A stretch of 64,000 nt of DNA, from positions 12,073,651 through 12,137,650 of the forward strand of contig NC_079420.1 in assembly GCF_026213295.1 (NCBI RefSeq), written 5' to 3'. This DNA is from Gadus chalcogrammus (taxonomy: Eukaryota; Chordata; Actinopteri; Gadiformes; Gadidae). The notes beneath the pieces were generated by a model. The model saw nothing but the letters and a program-made list of their open reading frames with translations, did no database searches and had not been told where the DNA came from. The translations under genes and the position numbers were made by a program. Shown here one piece after another: positions 33,027-59,637 of the stretch; positions within the stretch are counted from its first letter, which is position 1; each line of letters starts with the position of its first letter.

Positions 33027-33042
33027 CCCGCCAGCGTTTAAA
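33027..33042. promoter_or_regulatory. pclaf: CDE/CHR-like element upstream of pclaf
   Basis: CCCGCC, a 4-bp spacer (AGCG) and TTTAAA lie about 75 bp upstream of the pclaf start. The layout matches cell-cycle CDE-CHR tandem sites (CHR variant TTTAAA), and pclaf is a known cell-cycle gene. Assignment is by pattern only. Confidence 0.4.
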
Positions 33043-33049
33043 GGGGAGG

Positions 33050-33590
33050 AGGAGGGAGTGTACGTCACGAGGAGGCGGAGCTATACCTGACGTCAGAGGC
33101 GTGCCTTGGAGAGGACCCTGCATGAGAGCGTTATCCCGGTCAGACGGAACGCAATTTCCGCTGTGTACCAGTTAATTATGCCCGGGCTAGTCGGGATTCA
33201 TCACAGTCGTTCCCGATCTTAAGAAGTTACAGTGGTACAGTGAAACATTTCACGGCTTTTAACAGCCTATTTTACAGAGAACTGGGAGATTAATGTCATA
33301 TTAGTGGAACTGAACAGGACATTTTAATAACGAGGTGGAGCCTCGTTATTCACATATAGTCTCGTCGTTCTAATTCATTCATTCAAACCTGGATGTGTGT
33401 GCATTTTTCATATAAATTGTTGTAGATCATAGATACATTTTTATTCTAACTTACTCATTCATTCATCGTTAATAATCATAATATTATTGCCTTTTTTATT
33501 TTTATTTATTTGAAAATAAGCTCATAGGTAAAACCACTGGAGAGCGGACTATTGGAGACAAAGGACTGCAAGACAACGTCTGAAAGCAGA
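33050..33590. other. Spacer between pclaf promoter and the end of the ccnd3 transcript
   Basis: CpG-containing near 33060-33200 (TACGTCACG, GACGTCAG), AT-rich after that. No coding signal. Confidence 0.5.
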
Positions 33591-33592
33591 AG

Positions 33593-33598
33593 TTTATT
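33593..33598 (-). other. Possible distal ccnd3 polyadenylation signal (AATAAA)
   Basis: AATAAA on the minus strand, 3.6 kb past the ccnd3 stop. Another AATAAA lies at about 35467-35472. Which is used cannot be decided from the sequence. Confidence 0.35.
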
Positions 33599-34349
33599 GA
33601 CCAAGGTGGAGCAGCAGACATTGAGGTACATGATGTGATTGGTGCTGTATACCCGGGGGGCGGGGCAAGCTGACCTCTGGAACCCTATGAGGAACCATGA
33701 GGAACCATGAGAAACCAGGCTCAGACCCCCCCCCCCCTCCCATACAGCTGGAGTCCAAGTGAGATCCTGAAGTGTCCAACAAGACGACCTCCTCCCCAAA
33801 AAACTCAAAAACAAAACAAAATGTGAAACAATACACAACAACGCAGATCTGCCCGGGACTGGAGGACCGTGTGTGTGTGTGCGTGTTTGTGTGGTCATGT
33901 GTGTTCTTTGTGAGCATGTGTGTGTGTGTGTGCGTGTGTACGTTTCCAGTCCACTACTGTTCGCCCCGGCATGATTTCTGAATGCATCTCTTAAGCAGTA
34001 AAATAATTATATTATAACACAAAGTTTATAAAATAGCAGCACACTCAAGTGACCCATCACGACTAGGTAATGTTATTTTGTTGTTTATAAGAAATGACAA
34101 AAAAATCATAGCTTTTAGCAGCGCAAAATAGACAACATTAAATCAAAATTATTGACACTATTCTTTCTGTCTTCACACCCGTTCCTCTGTCTCTTCACTT
34201 TGGAATACAGTAGCTCTCAACTTTAGAAAAACTCAGACCTATTGTGTATGTGGTCAATCCACATCCAAACGCACACACACACACATCCAACCACACACGC
34301 ACAATCAAACACATACATACACTTCCAAATGCACACACACACACACATC

Positions 34350-34430
<81 letters not shown>

Positions 34431-34739
34431 CCAATGGTGGACTGGATACACAGACAGGTAACAGGGTTGTGGCGTTAGGACCCTCAGGCTCAGCACCCAG
34501 CTGCTTCTGAACGGTGTTTTGGTTGTTTGTTATCTGAACGCTCCCCGACCGTCCCTGGCCTCAGGCCTCTGGCCCCTGGCCTCACGCCCCCAACACCTGG
34601 CCTCTGGCCTCTGGCCCCCGACCCCTGGCCTCTCTTTCTTTCTTTGATGCTGAAACACCACAATTGTTTCCTCAAACCTCCAAGTTTTTTCTTTTCTTTA
34701 GCCGTCACCCTGAGCTGAGCAGAGCTTAGCAACACCTTA

Positions 34740-35075
34740 GAAGGTACATGGACCTTCAAGACCAGGTCCTTCAAGACCAGGTCCTTCAAGACCAGGACCT
34801 TCAAGACCAGCTCCTTCAAGACCAGGACCTTCAAGACCAGGTCCTCTGAAGACCAGCTCCTCTGAAGACCAGGTCCTCTGAAGACCAGGTCCTTTAAGAC
34901 CAGGTCCTCTGAAGACCAGGTATTTTAAGACCAGGTCCTCTGAAGACCAGGTCCTCTGAAGACCAGCTCCTCTGAAGACCAGGTCCTCTGAAGACCAGGT
35001 CCTTTAAGACCTGGTCCTCTGAAGACCAAGTCCTTTAAGACCAGGTCCTCTGAAGACCAGGTCCTGAAGACCACG
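34740..35075 (+). repeat. 15-18 bp minisatellite (AAGACCAGGTCCT units)
   Basis: About 20 units alternate between 15-bp (CTTCAAGACCAGGTC) and 18-bp (CTCTGAAGACCAGGTC) types. Confidence 0.9.
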
Positions 35076-35109
35076 GCCCCATTACTGGTTTGTGCTTTTC
35101 GGGCCGAGC

Positions 35110-35335
35110 CTGAAGCCCCGATGTGAAACCCCCCACACTCCAAAGACCCAACCCGGGGGGGTCTCAGAGTAACGTGAAGCCCCCCGCACTCCAAAGACCC
35201 AACCCGGGGGGGTCTCAGAGTAACGTGAAGCCCCCCGCACTACCAAGACCCAACCCGGGGGGGTCTCAGAGTAACGTGAAGCCCCCAACACCGCAGAGAC
35301 CCAACCAGGGGGGGGGGGTCTCAGAGTAACAGGTC
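35110..35335 (+). repeat. About 52-bp minisatellite
   Basis: Four units of GTGAAGCCCCCCGCACTCCA plus AAGACCCAACCCGGGGGGGT, ending CTCAGAGTAAC. Confidence 0.9.
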
Positions 35336-37175
35336 AAACTGTTCCAGCGGCCTGCAGGACACATGATGATGATCCATGGTCCTTTCTTTAATATCATTAA
35401 CTTGCTTCTGTTTTTTATCTTATGTTTTGACGTGGAGCAGAAGTGTCAAAAGATTTCAAGTAAATTGTTTTATTCCTTTTTTTATGATAGAAAACCAAAT
35501 GGAATCTACAGATGTGGCTCCTGACTGTTTTTGACATCAGATCTAATCAGATGAACATCAGGTTCTCCTCCTCATTCACACTGTGGAACGCCTTCAACAG
35601 GGATGTACTCGGAACAGGGAGCACCCCTGGTTCTCCTTGCAGAGAGGGGTTCCGTGGGGGGGGGGGGGTGTTCAGAGTAACATCCCTCATCCATCCATCT
35701 GTAATCAGCACCTCAATCGTTTTCTGGTCATTCTATTTTGGGGAGAACATTTATCAAAGTGCTTTTCTACGAAGATCCTTTCGGGATGGATTCAACCGGA
35801 TGTGGATTGAACTGGATGGATCTGTTGGTCTCTCTCCAGACACCTCTGTCCCTGTGCTGAATCAGCTTACAACCCACACACCGTACGCATTCACACACAC
35901 ACACACGCACGCACACACACACACAGCAGAATGCCTCCATGTCATGGAAATATTAGGCGGTTTCTGCTGAAAAAATCCCAGCCCCTTACATATCGCCTAA
36001 GTTAAGGGCCCGGGCGGGAAGATTAGGAGCTTACCGTCCCATTCCATACGTGTAAAACTAATACGTACTGGTTTAGGTACTGGTTAGGTACTAGCTAAAG
36101 TCTGATCTGTTGGCGCTTTGACTCCATCAAGTTCATCTTTGCTCAAGTGCTTCATGCATTCAAAAGCACATCGCAATATAGCAACAGAATCACTACTGCA
36201 GCAAACCACAACATGCTCACACACACAAGAAAACACAAGCACACACATACAAATGCTTACACACACAAGTACGTACACGCATTCATATACACACATACAC
36301 GTAAGTATGCACACACACACACTTACGTATATACATACACACACGTACGTATACACATACAAACACACACACACACACACACACACATGTACGTATACAC
36401 ACACGTACGAATACACGCAAACAGACACATATGTACGTATACACCCACACACACGTATGTATTCACTCACACACGTAAGTATACACATACACACACACAC
36501 ACATGTACACACACGCGCAGAGAGGCTGAGCTCCCGTACAGACATTCAAAAAACAAGCTTATTGATTCCTATGAATCTCAATTCAAAATAATATTTTCTA
36601 GTATGGTAATAATAATTATCATAATAATAATAATAATGATACAATAAGAATAATTCTCTATATTTGGGATCCTCTAACATTACATCTCCTTATCAATGTC
36701 TCTCTCTCTCTCTCTGTCTCTCTATTTGATATCTTCCACTGAGCAGAACCTTCCATGGAGATGAGACTGGTGTCCCGGTGCCGCTGAGAGCTCCTCCCTG
36801 TCCTGAGAGGCCTGAGGGTCTGGTAGACCGGTTGGACCCACAGCAGGACCATAACACAGAACCCAGACCCTATACCCAGAACCCAGAGCCCGGTCCACGC
36901 TGGCTCCTATTCGATCCTCTCGGATGGAGGAGACAGAGCGTCGATAACGTCTAGGGGACTTTTTTTTGTTTGCATTGAAAAATATAAATCTACAAAAACT
37001 AGAAAGCTTTTCTTCTCTCTCCCTCTCTCGCTCAAGGGCTTTTTGACTTTTTAAACGTTTTTGTTGTTATGTTGCTTTTTTCCCTCTTTTCCCCCCCAAA
37101 ATACTCTTTTTCTTTAACGTTCGTTTTTTTCCTCTTAAAAGAAAAACATCTCGTTGCAACGGTGCCCCCTGCTGT

Positions 37176-48617
<11,442 letters not shown>

Positions 48618-48723
48618 GGTCCTCGGTCCGGGGGAGAAGGTTCTGATCCGGGAGACCAGGTGGAGGGTCTGCACTCACGGAGCGGAGGCATACAACTACC
48701 GAGAGACGGCAGGAAGCAGAGAC

Positions 48724-48727
<4 letters not shown>

Positions 48728-48799
<72 letters not shown>

Positions 48800-48829
48800 G
48801 CTCTCGCTCTCTCTCTCGCTCTCTCTCTT

Positions 48830-48830
<1 letters not shown>
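48728..48830 (+). repeat. (CT)n repeat immediately upstream of ccnd3 start
   Basis: About 36 CT units plus CTCTCGCTCT variants, about 110 bp upstream of the ccnd3 ATG. On the minus strand this is a GA-rich leader or promoter segment. Confidence 0.95.
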
Positions 48831-50489
<1,659 letters not shown>

Positions 50490-51093
50490 TATTCAGAAGA
50501 TATTAAACATAGTATAACAGTATATATAACAGTATATATAGCACAGGATATATTGAACAGTATATATAGAACAGGATATATAACAGTATATATATAACAG
50601 TATATATAACATTATGCATAATTTATTATTACTGTTAAATAATATAAAAGTATATATATAACAGTATATATAACAATATATATAACAGTATATATTGAAC
50701 AGTGTATATATAACAGTATCTATAACAGTATACATAGAACAGTATATATATTATCAGTATATATACATATATAACAGTGTATATAAGTTATTATTCCTGT
50801 TATATAATCAAAACAAATATTTACAAAAGTATATATATCAGTATATATAAAAGTATATATATAACAGTATATATAACAGGTATATATAACAGAATATATA
50901 GCAGTATATGTAATGGTATATATAACAGTATGTATTGCATATATATTAGAGTATGTATAAGAGTACATATATATAATAGCATATATAAGAGTATATATAT
51001 ATAACAGTATATATAACAGTGTTATATATATATATTATGTATATATATATATATTTTTTTTCTTTATATATATAGAACTGGATATATGACAGA

Positions 51094-51147
<54 letters not shown>

Positions 51148-51230
51148 GTGTATACATATATTTAGATATATATATTATACAGTGTATTATATATATATTA
51201 TACAGTATATATATATTATTAGACGGTGAA
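50490..51230 (+). repeat. AT-rich TATATAACAGTATA array
   Basis: About 740 bp of irregular TATATAACAG units and (TA)n blocks, almost without G/C apart from the CAG core. Confidence 0.9.
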
Positions 51231-51430
51231 CCTGGTGAGAGGGTGAACTCGGCTGTACTCCAGTCAGCTGGAGGTTCCTGCCTCTCTAGGAGGACCCTAC
51301 CTCCACTCCACACTATCGGGATTGAACCCAGACCCCTCCCCCCAGTGCTCCTCACTGGTGGACCACTCCACCCAGTGCTCCTCACTGGTGGACCCCTCCA
51401 CCCGGCGTGTAAGGGACGGTGGTAAAGTAA
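51215..51430 (-). mobile_element. tRNA-derived SINE candidate
   Basis: On the minus strand GTCTGGGTTCAATCCCGATA holds a perfect B box (GGTTCAATCCC) near 51310. Upstream, GTGGAGTGGTCCACCAGTGA could hold the A box; part of it is duplicated. Confidence 0.4.
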
Positions 51431-51609
51431 TAAACTAAAGAGCCAGAGGCCTGGAGTGTTTAACTCCCGCTCCACATCTGTGTGTCGGGGTCGAACCACA
51501 AACCAGCAGAGCAGCAAACAACAACAACAGCTTCATGCAAAGCACCGCTCGGTTCCTCCTGACGACCGTTGATGATCAACACACATTTAATTAGATAACC
51601 CCCATTATT

Positions 51610-52290
51610 ATGATATTATACATTGCACACAGGCAGACACGCACACACACACTGCACGCACGCACAAGACAGGCTCGCACACAACACACGCACACACAAA
51701 CACCTGCTCTCTGCCGCCCCCCCCGCTGCCCGTTTCAGTTGCAACAGTTAGGAAGCTGTGTTTCTCACCTTCCTCTTGTTTTGCATTCCTTCAGTTCGAG
51801 TTCTGTTCTCTGCCGAGTCTGGAGCAGATTAGAAAAGATAAGATAAGATAAGTTGTCCCTTATAGCCACAGCCTCCTTGTTTTGGACACACAGTATCCGA
51901 CAGTATTGGATGTCTTGAGTGTTGCTAATGTATTACTTAGATGTCTTGCGGCTAGTGTTGCTAACATGTGGCTATGATACCTAGCAGCTTGTGTTGCTAA
52001 CATGTCTAGCTGCCAGAGTTGTTGTTGCTCATGTGTCTATTGGATAGTGTTGTTAACGGCTAGTGTTACTAACATGTTGCTAACGTATCATATGGATAGT
52101 GTTGCTAACGGATAGTATTGCTAACGTATCTAGCGTATATTGTTGCTCACGGTTAGTGTTGCTAACCTGTTGCTAACGTGTTTGGCGGCTAGTGATGCTA
52201 ACGTGTTGCTAACGTGTGTAGCGGCTAGTGTTGCTAACGTGTCTCGTGCCAAGTGTTGCTAACGTGTCTGGCGGCTGGTGAGCCTGTCCC
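51610..52290 (+). repeat. CA-rich stretch, (AGATA)n tail and GCTAACGTG repeats
   Basis: Degenerate CACACGCA at 51630-51700 and (AGATA)n at 51833-51850 with a LINE-like TTGTCCCTTATAG. Then about 17 degenerate copies of GGCTAGTGTTGCTAACGTGT at 51930-52275. Confidence 0.6.
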
Positions 52291-52599
52291 TGACCCCGTC
52301 TCCTCTCAGCACCTGTGGGATTCTCTGAGAACCCCCGTCAGACTGATGCTGCAACAAGGCTGACTGTGGCCTGGGGCTCTGGCTCTGGGGACCTCCCACA
52401 GACTCCCTCAGACATTCTTGATGCAGAGACACCCTCCCCAAATTCCTGCTCCACTCTTATCTCATTAACCCCCGGAAGGGCCCGAGAGGAAGAACAAAGT
52501 CCCAACTGTCTGTTTGACGTATTCAGTACGAGATGTTGGCTGTGGGGAGCAGGAGCCACCATGAGATAGACACTGAGAACCTCCTGCTCACAGATCCAC

Positions 52600-53045
52600 A
52601 GCTCTTTTGAACTCAAACTACCAATCCACCGCTCTTTAGGACCCTAACGGCTGGTCCACGGGTCTTTAGAACTCTAACTACTGATACACCGTTCTTTAGA
52701 ACCCAAACTACCGATCCACCGCTCTTGAGAACTCTAACTACCGATCCACCGCTCTTTAGATCTCTAACTACTGATCCACTGCTCTATAGAACTCTAACTA
52801 CTGATCTATCGCTCTTTAGAACTGTAACTACTGGTCCACAGGTCTTTAGAACTAAAACTACTGATCCACCACTCTTTAGAACTAAAACTACTGATCCACC
52901 GCTCTTTAGAACTCTAACCATGGATCACCCGCTCTTTAGAACTCTAACTACGAATCCACTGCTCTTTAGAACTCTTAACTACTGATCCAACACTCTTTAG
53001 AACTCTAACTACTGGTCACAGGTCTTTAGAACTCTATTACTGATC
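52600..53045 (+). repeat. 30-bp minisatellite (CTCTTTAGAACTCTAACTAC units)
   Basis: About 15 units of CTGATCCACCGCTCTTTAGA plus ACTCTAACTA. Confidence 0.93.
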
Positions 53046-53174
53046 CAGAGTGGCTGTGGGCCTTGGGTTCCTCACTGTGGGACTTAGGTTCCTCACTGAA
53101 GGCCACGGGTTCTTCACAGGGGGCCTTGGGTTCCTCAGTGTGGACCTTGGCTTCTTACAGGAGCCGCTCTCCTC

Positions 53175-54015
53175 TCTCCTCCTCCCTCAGGGCTCCAGGC
53201 CTCCTCCTCCCTCAGGGCTCCAGGCCTCCTCCTCCCTCAGGGCTCCAGGCCTCCAGGCCTCCTGCTCCCTCAGGGCTCCAGGCCTCCTGCTCCCTCAGGG
53301 CTCCTGCTCCCTCAGGGCTCCAGGCCTCCTGCTCCCTCAGGGCTCCAGGCCTCCTCTTCCCTAAGGGCTCCAGGCCTCCTCCTCCCTCAGGGCTCCAGGC
53401 CTCCTGCTCCCTCAGGGCTCCTGCTCCCTCAGGGCTCCAGGCCTCCTCTTCCCTCAGGGCTCCAGGCCTCCTGCTCCCCCAGGGCTCCAGGCCTCCAGGC
53501 CTCCTGCTCCCTCAGGGCTCCAGTCCTCCTGCTCCCTCAGGGCTCCAGGCCTCCTCCTCCCTCAGGGCTCCAGGCCTCCTCCTCCCTCAGGGCTCCAGGC
53601 CTCCAGACCTCCTGCTCCCTCAGGCCTCCTGCTCGATCAGGGCTCTAGGCCTCCTGCTCCCTCAGGGCTCCAGGCCTCCAGACCTCCTGCTCCCTCAGGC
53701 CTCCTGCTCCATCAGGGCTCTAGGCCTCCTGCTCCCTCAGGGCTCCAGGCCTCCTCCTCCCTCAGGGCTCCAGGCCTCCTGCTCCCTCAGGGCTCCAGGC
53801 CTCCTGCTCCCTCAGGGCTCCAGGCCTCCTGCTCCCTCAGGGATCCAGGCCTGCTCCTCCCTCAGGGCTCCAGGCCTCCTGCTCCCTCAGGGCTCCAGTC
53901 CTCCTCCTCCCTCAGGGCTCCAGGCCTCCTGCTCCCTCAGGGCTCCAGGCCTCCTCCTCCCTCAGGGCTCCAGGCCTCCTGCTCCCTCAGGCCTCCAGGC
54001 CTCCTGCTCCCTCAG
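53175..54015 (+). repeat. 25-bp minisatellite, about 34 units
   Basis: CTCCCTCAGGGCTCCAGGCC plus TCCTG/TCCTC, with shorter and longer variants. It reads through in frame (LLPQGSRPP), but only because the unit lacks stops. Confidence 0.95.
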
Positions 54016-54229
54016 AGGGCTGACCAGCGCCACTGAGTGCGTCTCTAACAACAGAGACTCACTCAGCCGCCAATCGATCCAGACCGCTCGCCGGAGCACT
54101 GAGCGTCCCGGGGCAGTGTTCAGGAGGACCCGCACAATGGCTCTGTCTGACAGGACCTTGAGCTAACACCATCAGCCGTCTGGCATTCATTGGCCTCCCT
54201 CCCCTCCCCCACCACTGAAATCATTCCGG

Positions 54230-55130
54230 CACCACTGAGTGGTGTTGGTGGTGGTGAGGGTGGTGGTGGAGATGGAGGTGGTGGGGTAAAGGGTAGACTT
54301 TATGCACTTTCTATATGCACTTTATACGTTTTGAAGTCTCCTATCTGAGCTGACAGCTGAAGCTGCAGTGGGTTTCCAAAACTTTTTTTAATTGAATTAC
54401 CTGTAGTCCTATTCATCCCCAAATTACAATGCGACATGCCTGCCGCAACCTAGTCTGACCTAGATGGAATTAATTTTGCCATAAGAAATAATGCTTTACA
54501 ATCAATTGTCAGTCTTAGCTGTGGTAGCTACCAATGTAATTATTTTTGTATCTTTTTCCTGTGAAAAGTGGGGTGGCCCTTGGCCTCGCGGCTTCATAGG
54601 TTCCGTTGTCCCTGTCACCACCACCACCCCCACCACCTCCACGGTTACACAAAGCCACGTTACACCAAGTAACACAAAGCCACGTTACAAGTTACAAATG
54701 ACGAGTTACAAATAAGGCTGCACATTTTTTGTAGACGCTTAAAACTCGAAGGCATTGTTTTGAGTGACAGCCCAGCAACCCGGTCCCCTGGTTGCAGCTG
54801 GTTACCCTGGTTACACCCCGGTCCCCTGGTTACAGCCTGGTAACAGTCTCTTCCTAGTTCACAGACTCTCTCTGCACACAGGAGAGGGTGCTTCTATTGT
54901 TTGTCTCTCAGATCCAGACTCAAAGGGCATTACATGGCTAAACACAAAAAGTTAAATAAGTGCTATGGAATCCTTTTAAAATACAATATAAAACACATCT
55001 AAAAGGGTATATATGGTGAAAAGTGAGACTTAAGTATTACATATGTGGTAATGGTCAGGAAAGGGAGGAGTTCCCTACCTTCTCCCTCCCCTCTCCCTCC
55101 CTCCCCTGCCCCCTCCCTCCCCTCTCCAGA
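54230..55130. other. Unassigned stretch
   Basis: GGTGGTGGTG repeat at 54240-54285, its complement-like CACCACCACC near 54615, and GGTTACCCTGG repeats at 54775-54845. The rest is unique sequence without coding signal. Confidence 0.4.
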
Positions 55131-55316
55131 TGGTACCAGATGCTATATATGGGGTACTGAGGTGTAGATTAACTAGATTATGTGGTCATGCAGCAGCTCT
55201 TCTCTGGGTGTCTCACCCCGGCCCAACGCCCGGCCAAAACACCACGCAGCACGCAGCTGCACACACACATCCTCCCTGCTTTCACACACACCCAGAGGTG
55301 CACAACTTGTGCATAC

Positions 55317-55553
<237 letters not shown>

Positions 55554-55739
55554 TGATTGAAGATAACGATGCATGCAGCAGCAGAGCACAACATCCGCCG
55601 CTGCTAGGCACTTGGGAACCGTCTGCCTGTCTGTCTGCTTGTCTGTGTGACTGTCACTCACAGAGGCTCCGCCTCCTCCCCCGGTCTCAGGGCCGTGGCC
55701 CCTCAGAGTGTCAGGTGTCTCAACACACTAGCGCTCTCC

Positions 55740-55852
55740 CCCCCTTCTCTCTCTCCTCTATCCCTCCCTCTCGCTCCATCTCATCCTCCCTCTGTCTCCC
55801 TCTTTCTCCCTGGTCTCTCTCCCTCCCTCTCGCCCTCTCTCTCCCTCTATCT

Positions 55853-55910
<58 letters not shown>

Positions 55911-55970
55911 GTCTCTCTCTCTCTCTCTCTCCCTCACTCTCCCTCTCCCTCTCTATCTCTTCCCCTCTGA
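55740..55970 (+). repeat. CT-rich tract with (CT)n core
   Basis: Polypyrimidine stretch with a pure (CT)n at 55858-55900. Confidence 0.9.
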
Positions 55971-55977
55971 TCTCTCT

Positions 55978-56243
55978 CAGGAACACCAGATCTCTGAAGG
56001 AACACCAGATCCCTGAAGGAACACCAGATCTATGAAGGAACACCAGATCTCTGAAGTAACACCAGATCTCTGAAGTAACACCAGATCTCTGAAGGAACAC
56101 CAGATCTCTGAAGGAACACCAGATCTATGAAGGAACACCAGATCTCTGAAGGAACCCAAGATCTCTGAAGGAACACCAGATCTCTGAAGGAACACCAGAT
56201 CTCTGAAGGAACACCAGATCTCTGAAGGAACACCAGATCTCTC
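55978..56243 (+). repeat. 19-bp minisatellite
   Basis: About 14 units of GAACACCAGATCTCTGAAG, most with a BglII-type AGATCT core. Confidence 0.95.
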
Positions 56244-56983
56244 CATGGTGTGAGGGGTGATGAAGAAGGGTGGAAAAGCGAAACCCCCGCCGCCCGTAGA
56301 ATGCAGAAGGTAGTTGACAAGTTACATCTATTGACATCTATTATCATTATAACAATCAGAGTCATTCTCATGGTGAAGTATATATACAGCTGCGAGAACC
56401 ATTGGTAATTTACACAAAACCTTGTCATCGCACTGTCAGTTACCTGCTTGACCAACTGCAAATTCATGGGATCTTTTATTAAATATGTCAAATAAAAAAA
56501 ATATGTTGAACATATATATTTCACAAAATAAATAGATTCCTGTGCAGAAGATTGAAACCATGTCGTAGTTTCACCAATGAACCGTGACCATTTCCTGTTC
56601 CAGCGATGGATCTGTTCCTGGAGGTAAAGCTGTTGTGGTGTTTGAGGTGGGGGTCTCCGGTTTCCCCAAGGCGGTCCATTGCTAGCATAACATTGACTTG
56701 CTTCCCTCAGAGCTCCGCCAATTAGCCCCGGCTACCACTTGTTTCATCTCTGACAAGTCTGCCCCGACTTCCTGGCCAAGGGTCACTCCAAATAACACAG
56801 AGGTCAGCGTCTGAAGCCCAGAACCGTTAGGGACTGCTGTTTCTCCCCTCTTGACATTTTACCTCAGAGGCACCTACATGGTTCATTATAACATGTTCAC
56901 CTACAAATTCATTATAACATTTTCATTATAAATGTTCACCGACAAGTTCATTATAACATGTTCACCTACACGGTCATTATAAC

Positions 56984-56984
<1 letters not shown>
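56244..56984. other. Unassigned stretch
   Basis: Unique AT-rich sequence with short ATTATAACATGTTCACC repeats at 56880-56975. No coding signal. Confidence 0.4.
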
Positions 56985-57065
<81 letters not shown>

Positions 57066-57070
57066 TATAT
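56985..57070 (+). repeat. (TA)n microsatellite
   Basis: About 38 TA units. Confidence 0.95.
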
Positions 57071-57329
57071 GGAGATATCTACCGATATCTCAGTATGCCT
57101 TGCCTTGAGGAGTATATATCTATTGTATATGTATACACCTATGGAGTTATATATCTATATCCTCATATGCTTTCGGCTTGAGGGAACCACCACCTATTTG
57201 ACCTGTTAGAGAAGTCAGTGCATCACGTTCAGCTACAAGTTTACCGACATGTGTCTACAAGTGAACATACCAATGCCTTGACCTCCTTATTCACCAACCC
57301 GTAGATGTAAGACCCCTCCTCAACCAGCT

Positions 57330-57470
57330 GGACCTGGGCCTACAAGTGGGCCTACAAGTTGGCCTACAAGTGGGCCTACAAGTGGGCCGACAAGTGGGCC
57401 TACAAGTGGGCCTACAAGTGGGCCTTCAATAGGGTCTACTAGTGGGCCTACATTGGCTGTATCTATACAG
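57330..57470 (+). repeat. 12-bp GTGGGCCTACAA repeat
   Basis: About eleven units with single-base variants. Confidence 0.9.
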
Positions 57471-57639
57471 GTTGACCCACCAGTTGCCCACCTCTACGTG
57501 TGAGGAGGGAGCCCCCCTGTAATCACGTTAGCTCAACATAATCACGTCTCAACCCCTGACAGCCAGGTGACCCCCCCCATCATAATGAAAGCCATGTGAC
57601 ACTGGGCGAGAGACACTGACCACCTTGTTCCTCTGGCAG

Positions 57640-57642
57640 ACA

Positions 57643-57701
<59 letters not shown>

Positions 57702-58020
57702 CTGCTCAGGATCCTCTCAGATCTCATTTATAGACCTGTTCCCCGAAGAGAGAGGAGGAGGAGGAGAAAGGGGGAGGAGGAGGAGAGAAGGGGAAAGAGA
57801 GAGGGTGAGGAGGAGGGAAGACGGGGGAAAGGAGAAGAGAGGAGGAGGAGGAGGATTGGAGCGGAGGAGGAGGGGAGAGGGGGAGAGAGAGAGGTAGAGG
57901 AGGAGGGGAGGGACGGGGGAGGAGGAGGGACAGGGGAGGAGGAGAGAGGAGAAGGAGGGGAGAGGGGGAGGAGGAGAGGAGGAGGAAGGGAAAGGGAGAG
58001 GAGAGGAGGGGGGAGGTCTG
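57640..58020 (+). repeat. (AG)n followed by a 280-bp polypurine tract
   Basis: (AG)n at 57645-57697, then 57735-58018 is almost entirely A and G (GGAGGAGGAG, GGGAGAGG). Confidence 0.95.
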
Positions 58021-58102
58021 CATACCTCTCCCATTTTCACCCCTTTAGCATCCGCTCAACCAGGTCAGAGGTCAGAGGTCTAGACCTACTGAGTGAATAC
58101 TG

Positions 58103-58280
<178 letters not shown>

Positions 58281-58334
58281 ATGCACATATACACACTCTC
58301 TCATACACACAAACTCACAGACACACACATTGAA

Positions 58335-58860
58335 TACTTACTCGTTCTCTGACTCGTTCTCTAACACACGTTCTAATACTCGTTCTCTAACTCGTTCTAT
58401 CTCTCCTTCTGTCACTCGTTCTCTAACTCATTCTATCACTCGTTCTCTTTATCACTCGTTCTCTCCATCATTCGCTCTATCTCTCGTTCTATCTCTCGTT
58501 CTCTCCATCACTCGTTCTATCAGTCGTTCAATCAATCGTTCTATCACTCGTTCTCTCCATCACTCGTTCCAAACACTCTTTCTATCACTCGTTCTATCTC
58601 TTGTTCTCTCTATCACTCGTTTTACCTCTCGTTTTATCACTTGTTCTATCTCTCGTTCTATCACTCGTTCTATCACTCGTTCTATCTCTTGTTCTCTCTA
58701 TCACTCGTTTTACCTCTCGTTTTATCACTTGTTCTATCTCTCGTTCTATCACTCGTTCTATCACTCGTTCTATCTCTCGTTCTCTCTATCACTCGTTTTA
58801 TTACTCCTTCGATCTCTCATTCTCTCTATCACCCGTTCTTTCACCCGTTCTATCACGTCG
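58335..58860 (+). repeat. 12-14 bp CACTCGTTCTAT repeat
   Basis: About 38 degenerate units. A higher-order copy of about 130 bp recurs (compare 58590-58690 with 58665-58765). Confidence 0.93.
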
Positions 58861-58869
58861 TTATCTCCT

Positions 58870-59165
58870 TTATAGTATGTCAGTGTATTTGTACCTCGTA
58901 TTTTCATCTGAGCCCCATTATGATTTATGTTTATATGCATATGTTTATTTGACATACTCAGTTTCATCCATTTTCTCCCCCCTCCTCTCCCCCTCCTCTC
59001 CCCCTCCTCTCCCCCCTGGACAGACAGATGCTTCAGCAAACGGCTCTGACTCCCCCGCCCCCCCACGGCCAATCCCCTCCTCACATCAATGCCCCCCCCC
59101 AAGGTCTGTTAGACCGCCCCCCCTACCCAAACACACACGTTCAACCACGTACACCGACAGACAGA
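58870..59165. other. Unassigned stretch with CTCCCC repeats
   Basis: CCTCTCCCCC repeats at 58978-59015. A stop-free segment at 59022-59102, flanked by ACAG and AAGGT, looks exon-like, but no family was recognised. Confidence 0.3.
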
Positions 59166-59167
59166 CA

Positions 59168-59475
<308 letters not shown>

Positions 59476-59539
59476 GAATGTGTGTTCAGCGAGTACATGT
59501 GTGGGCTGCAAGTATGTACAATTATGGTGTGTTAAGTGT

Positions 59540-59570
59540 TTGTTAGGTATGTGTGTCAGGTGTGTGTGTC

Positions 59571-59637
<67 letters not shown>

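Larger units (their letters stand above)
33600..37175 (-). other. Region downstream of ccnd3 stop; probable long 3' UTR
   Basis: No exon of another gene was found. It holds a (CA)n run (34351-34429), two minisatellites (34740-35075 and 35110-35335) and a broken CA/ACGTA stretch (36200-36520). A short CT run lies near 36700. Confidence 0.4.

Noticed and set aside
53063..54166. 367-codon open reading frame (LLPQGSRPP repeats)
   Set aside because: It is the translation of a 25-bp minisatellite lacking stop codons; no domain, no splice context.
59022..59102. Exon of a neighbouring gene (QQTALTPPPPHGQSPPHINAP)
   Set aside because: Splice-like edges exist, but no family could be recognised and the surroundings are simple repeat.
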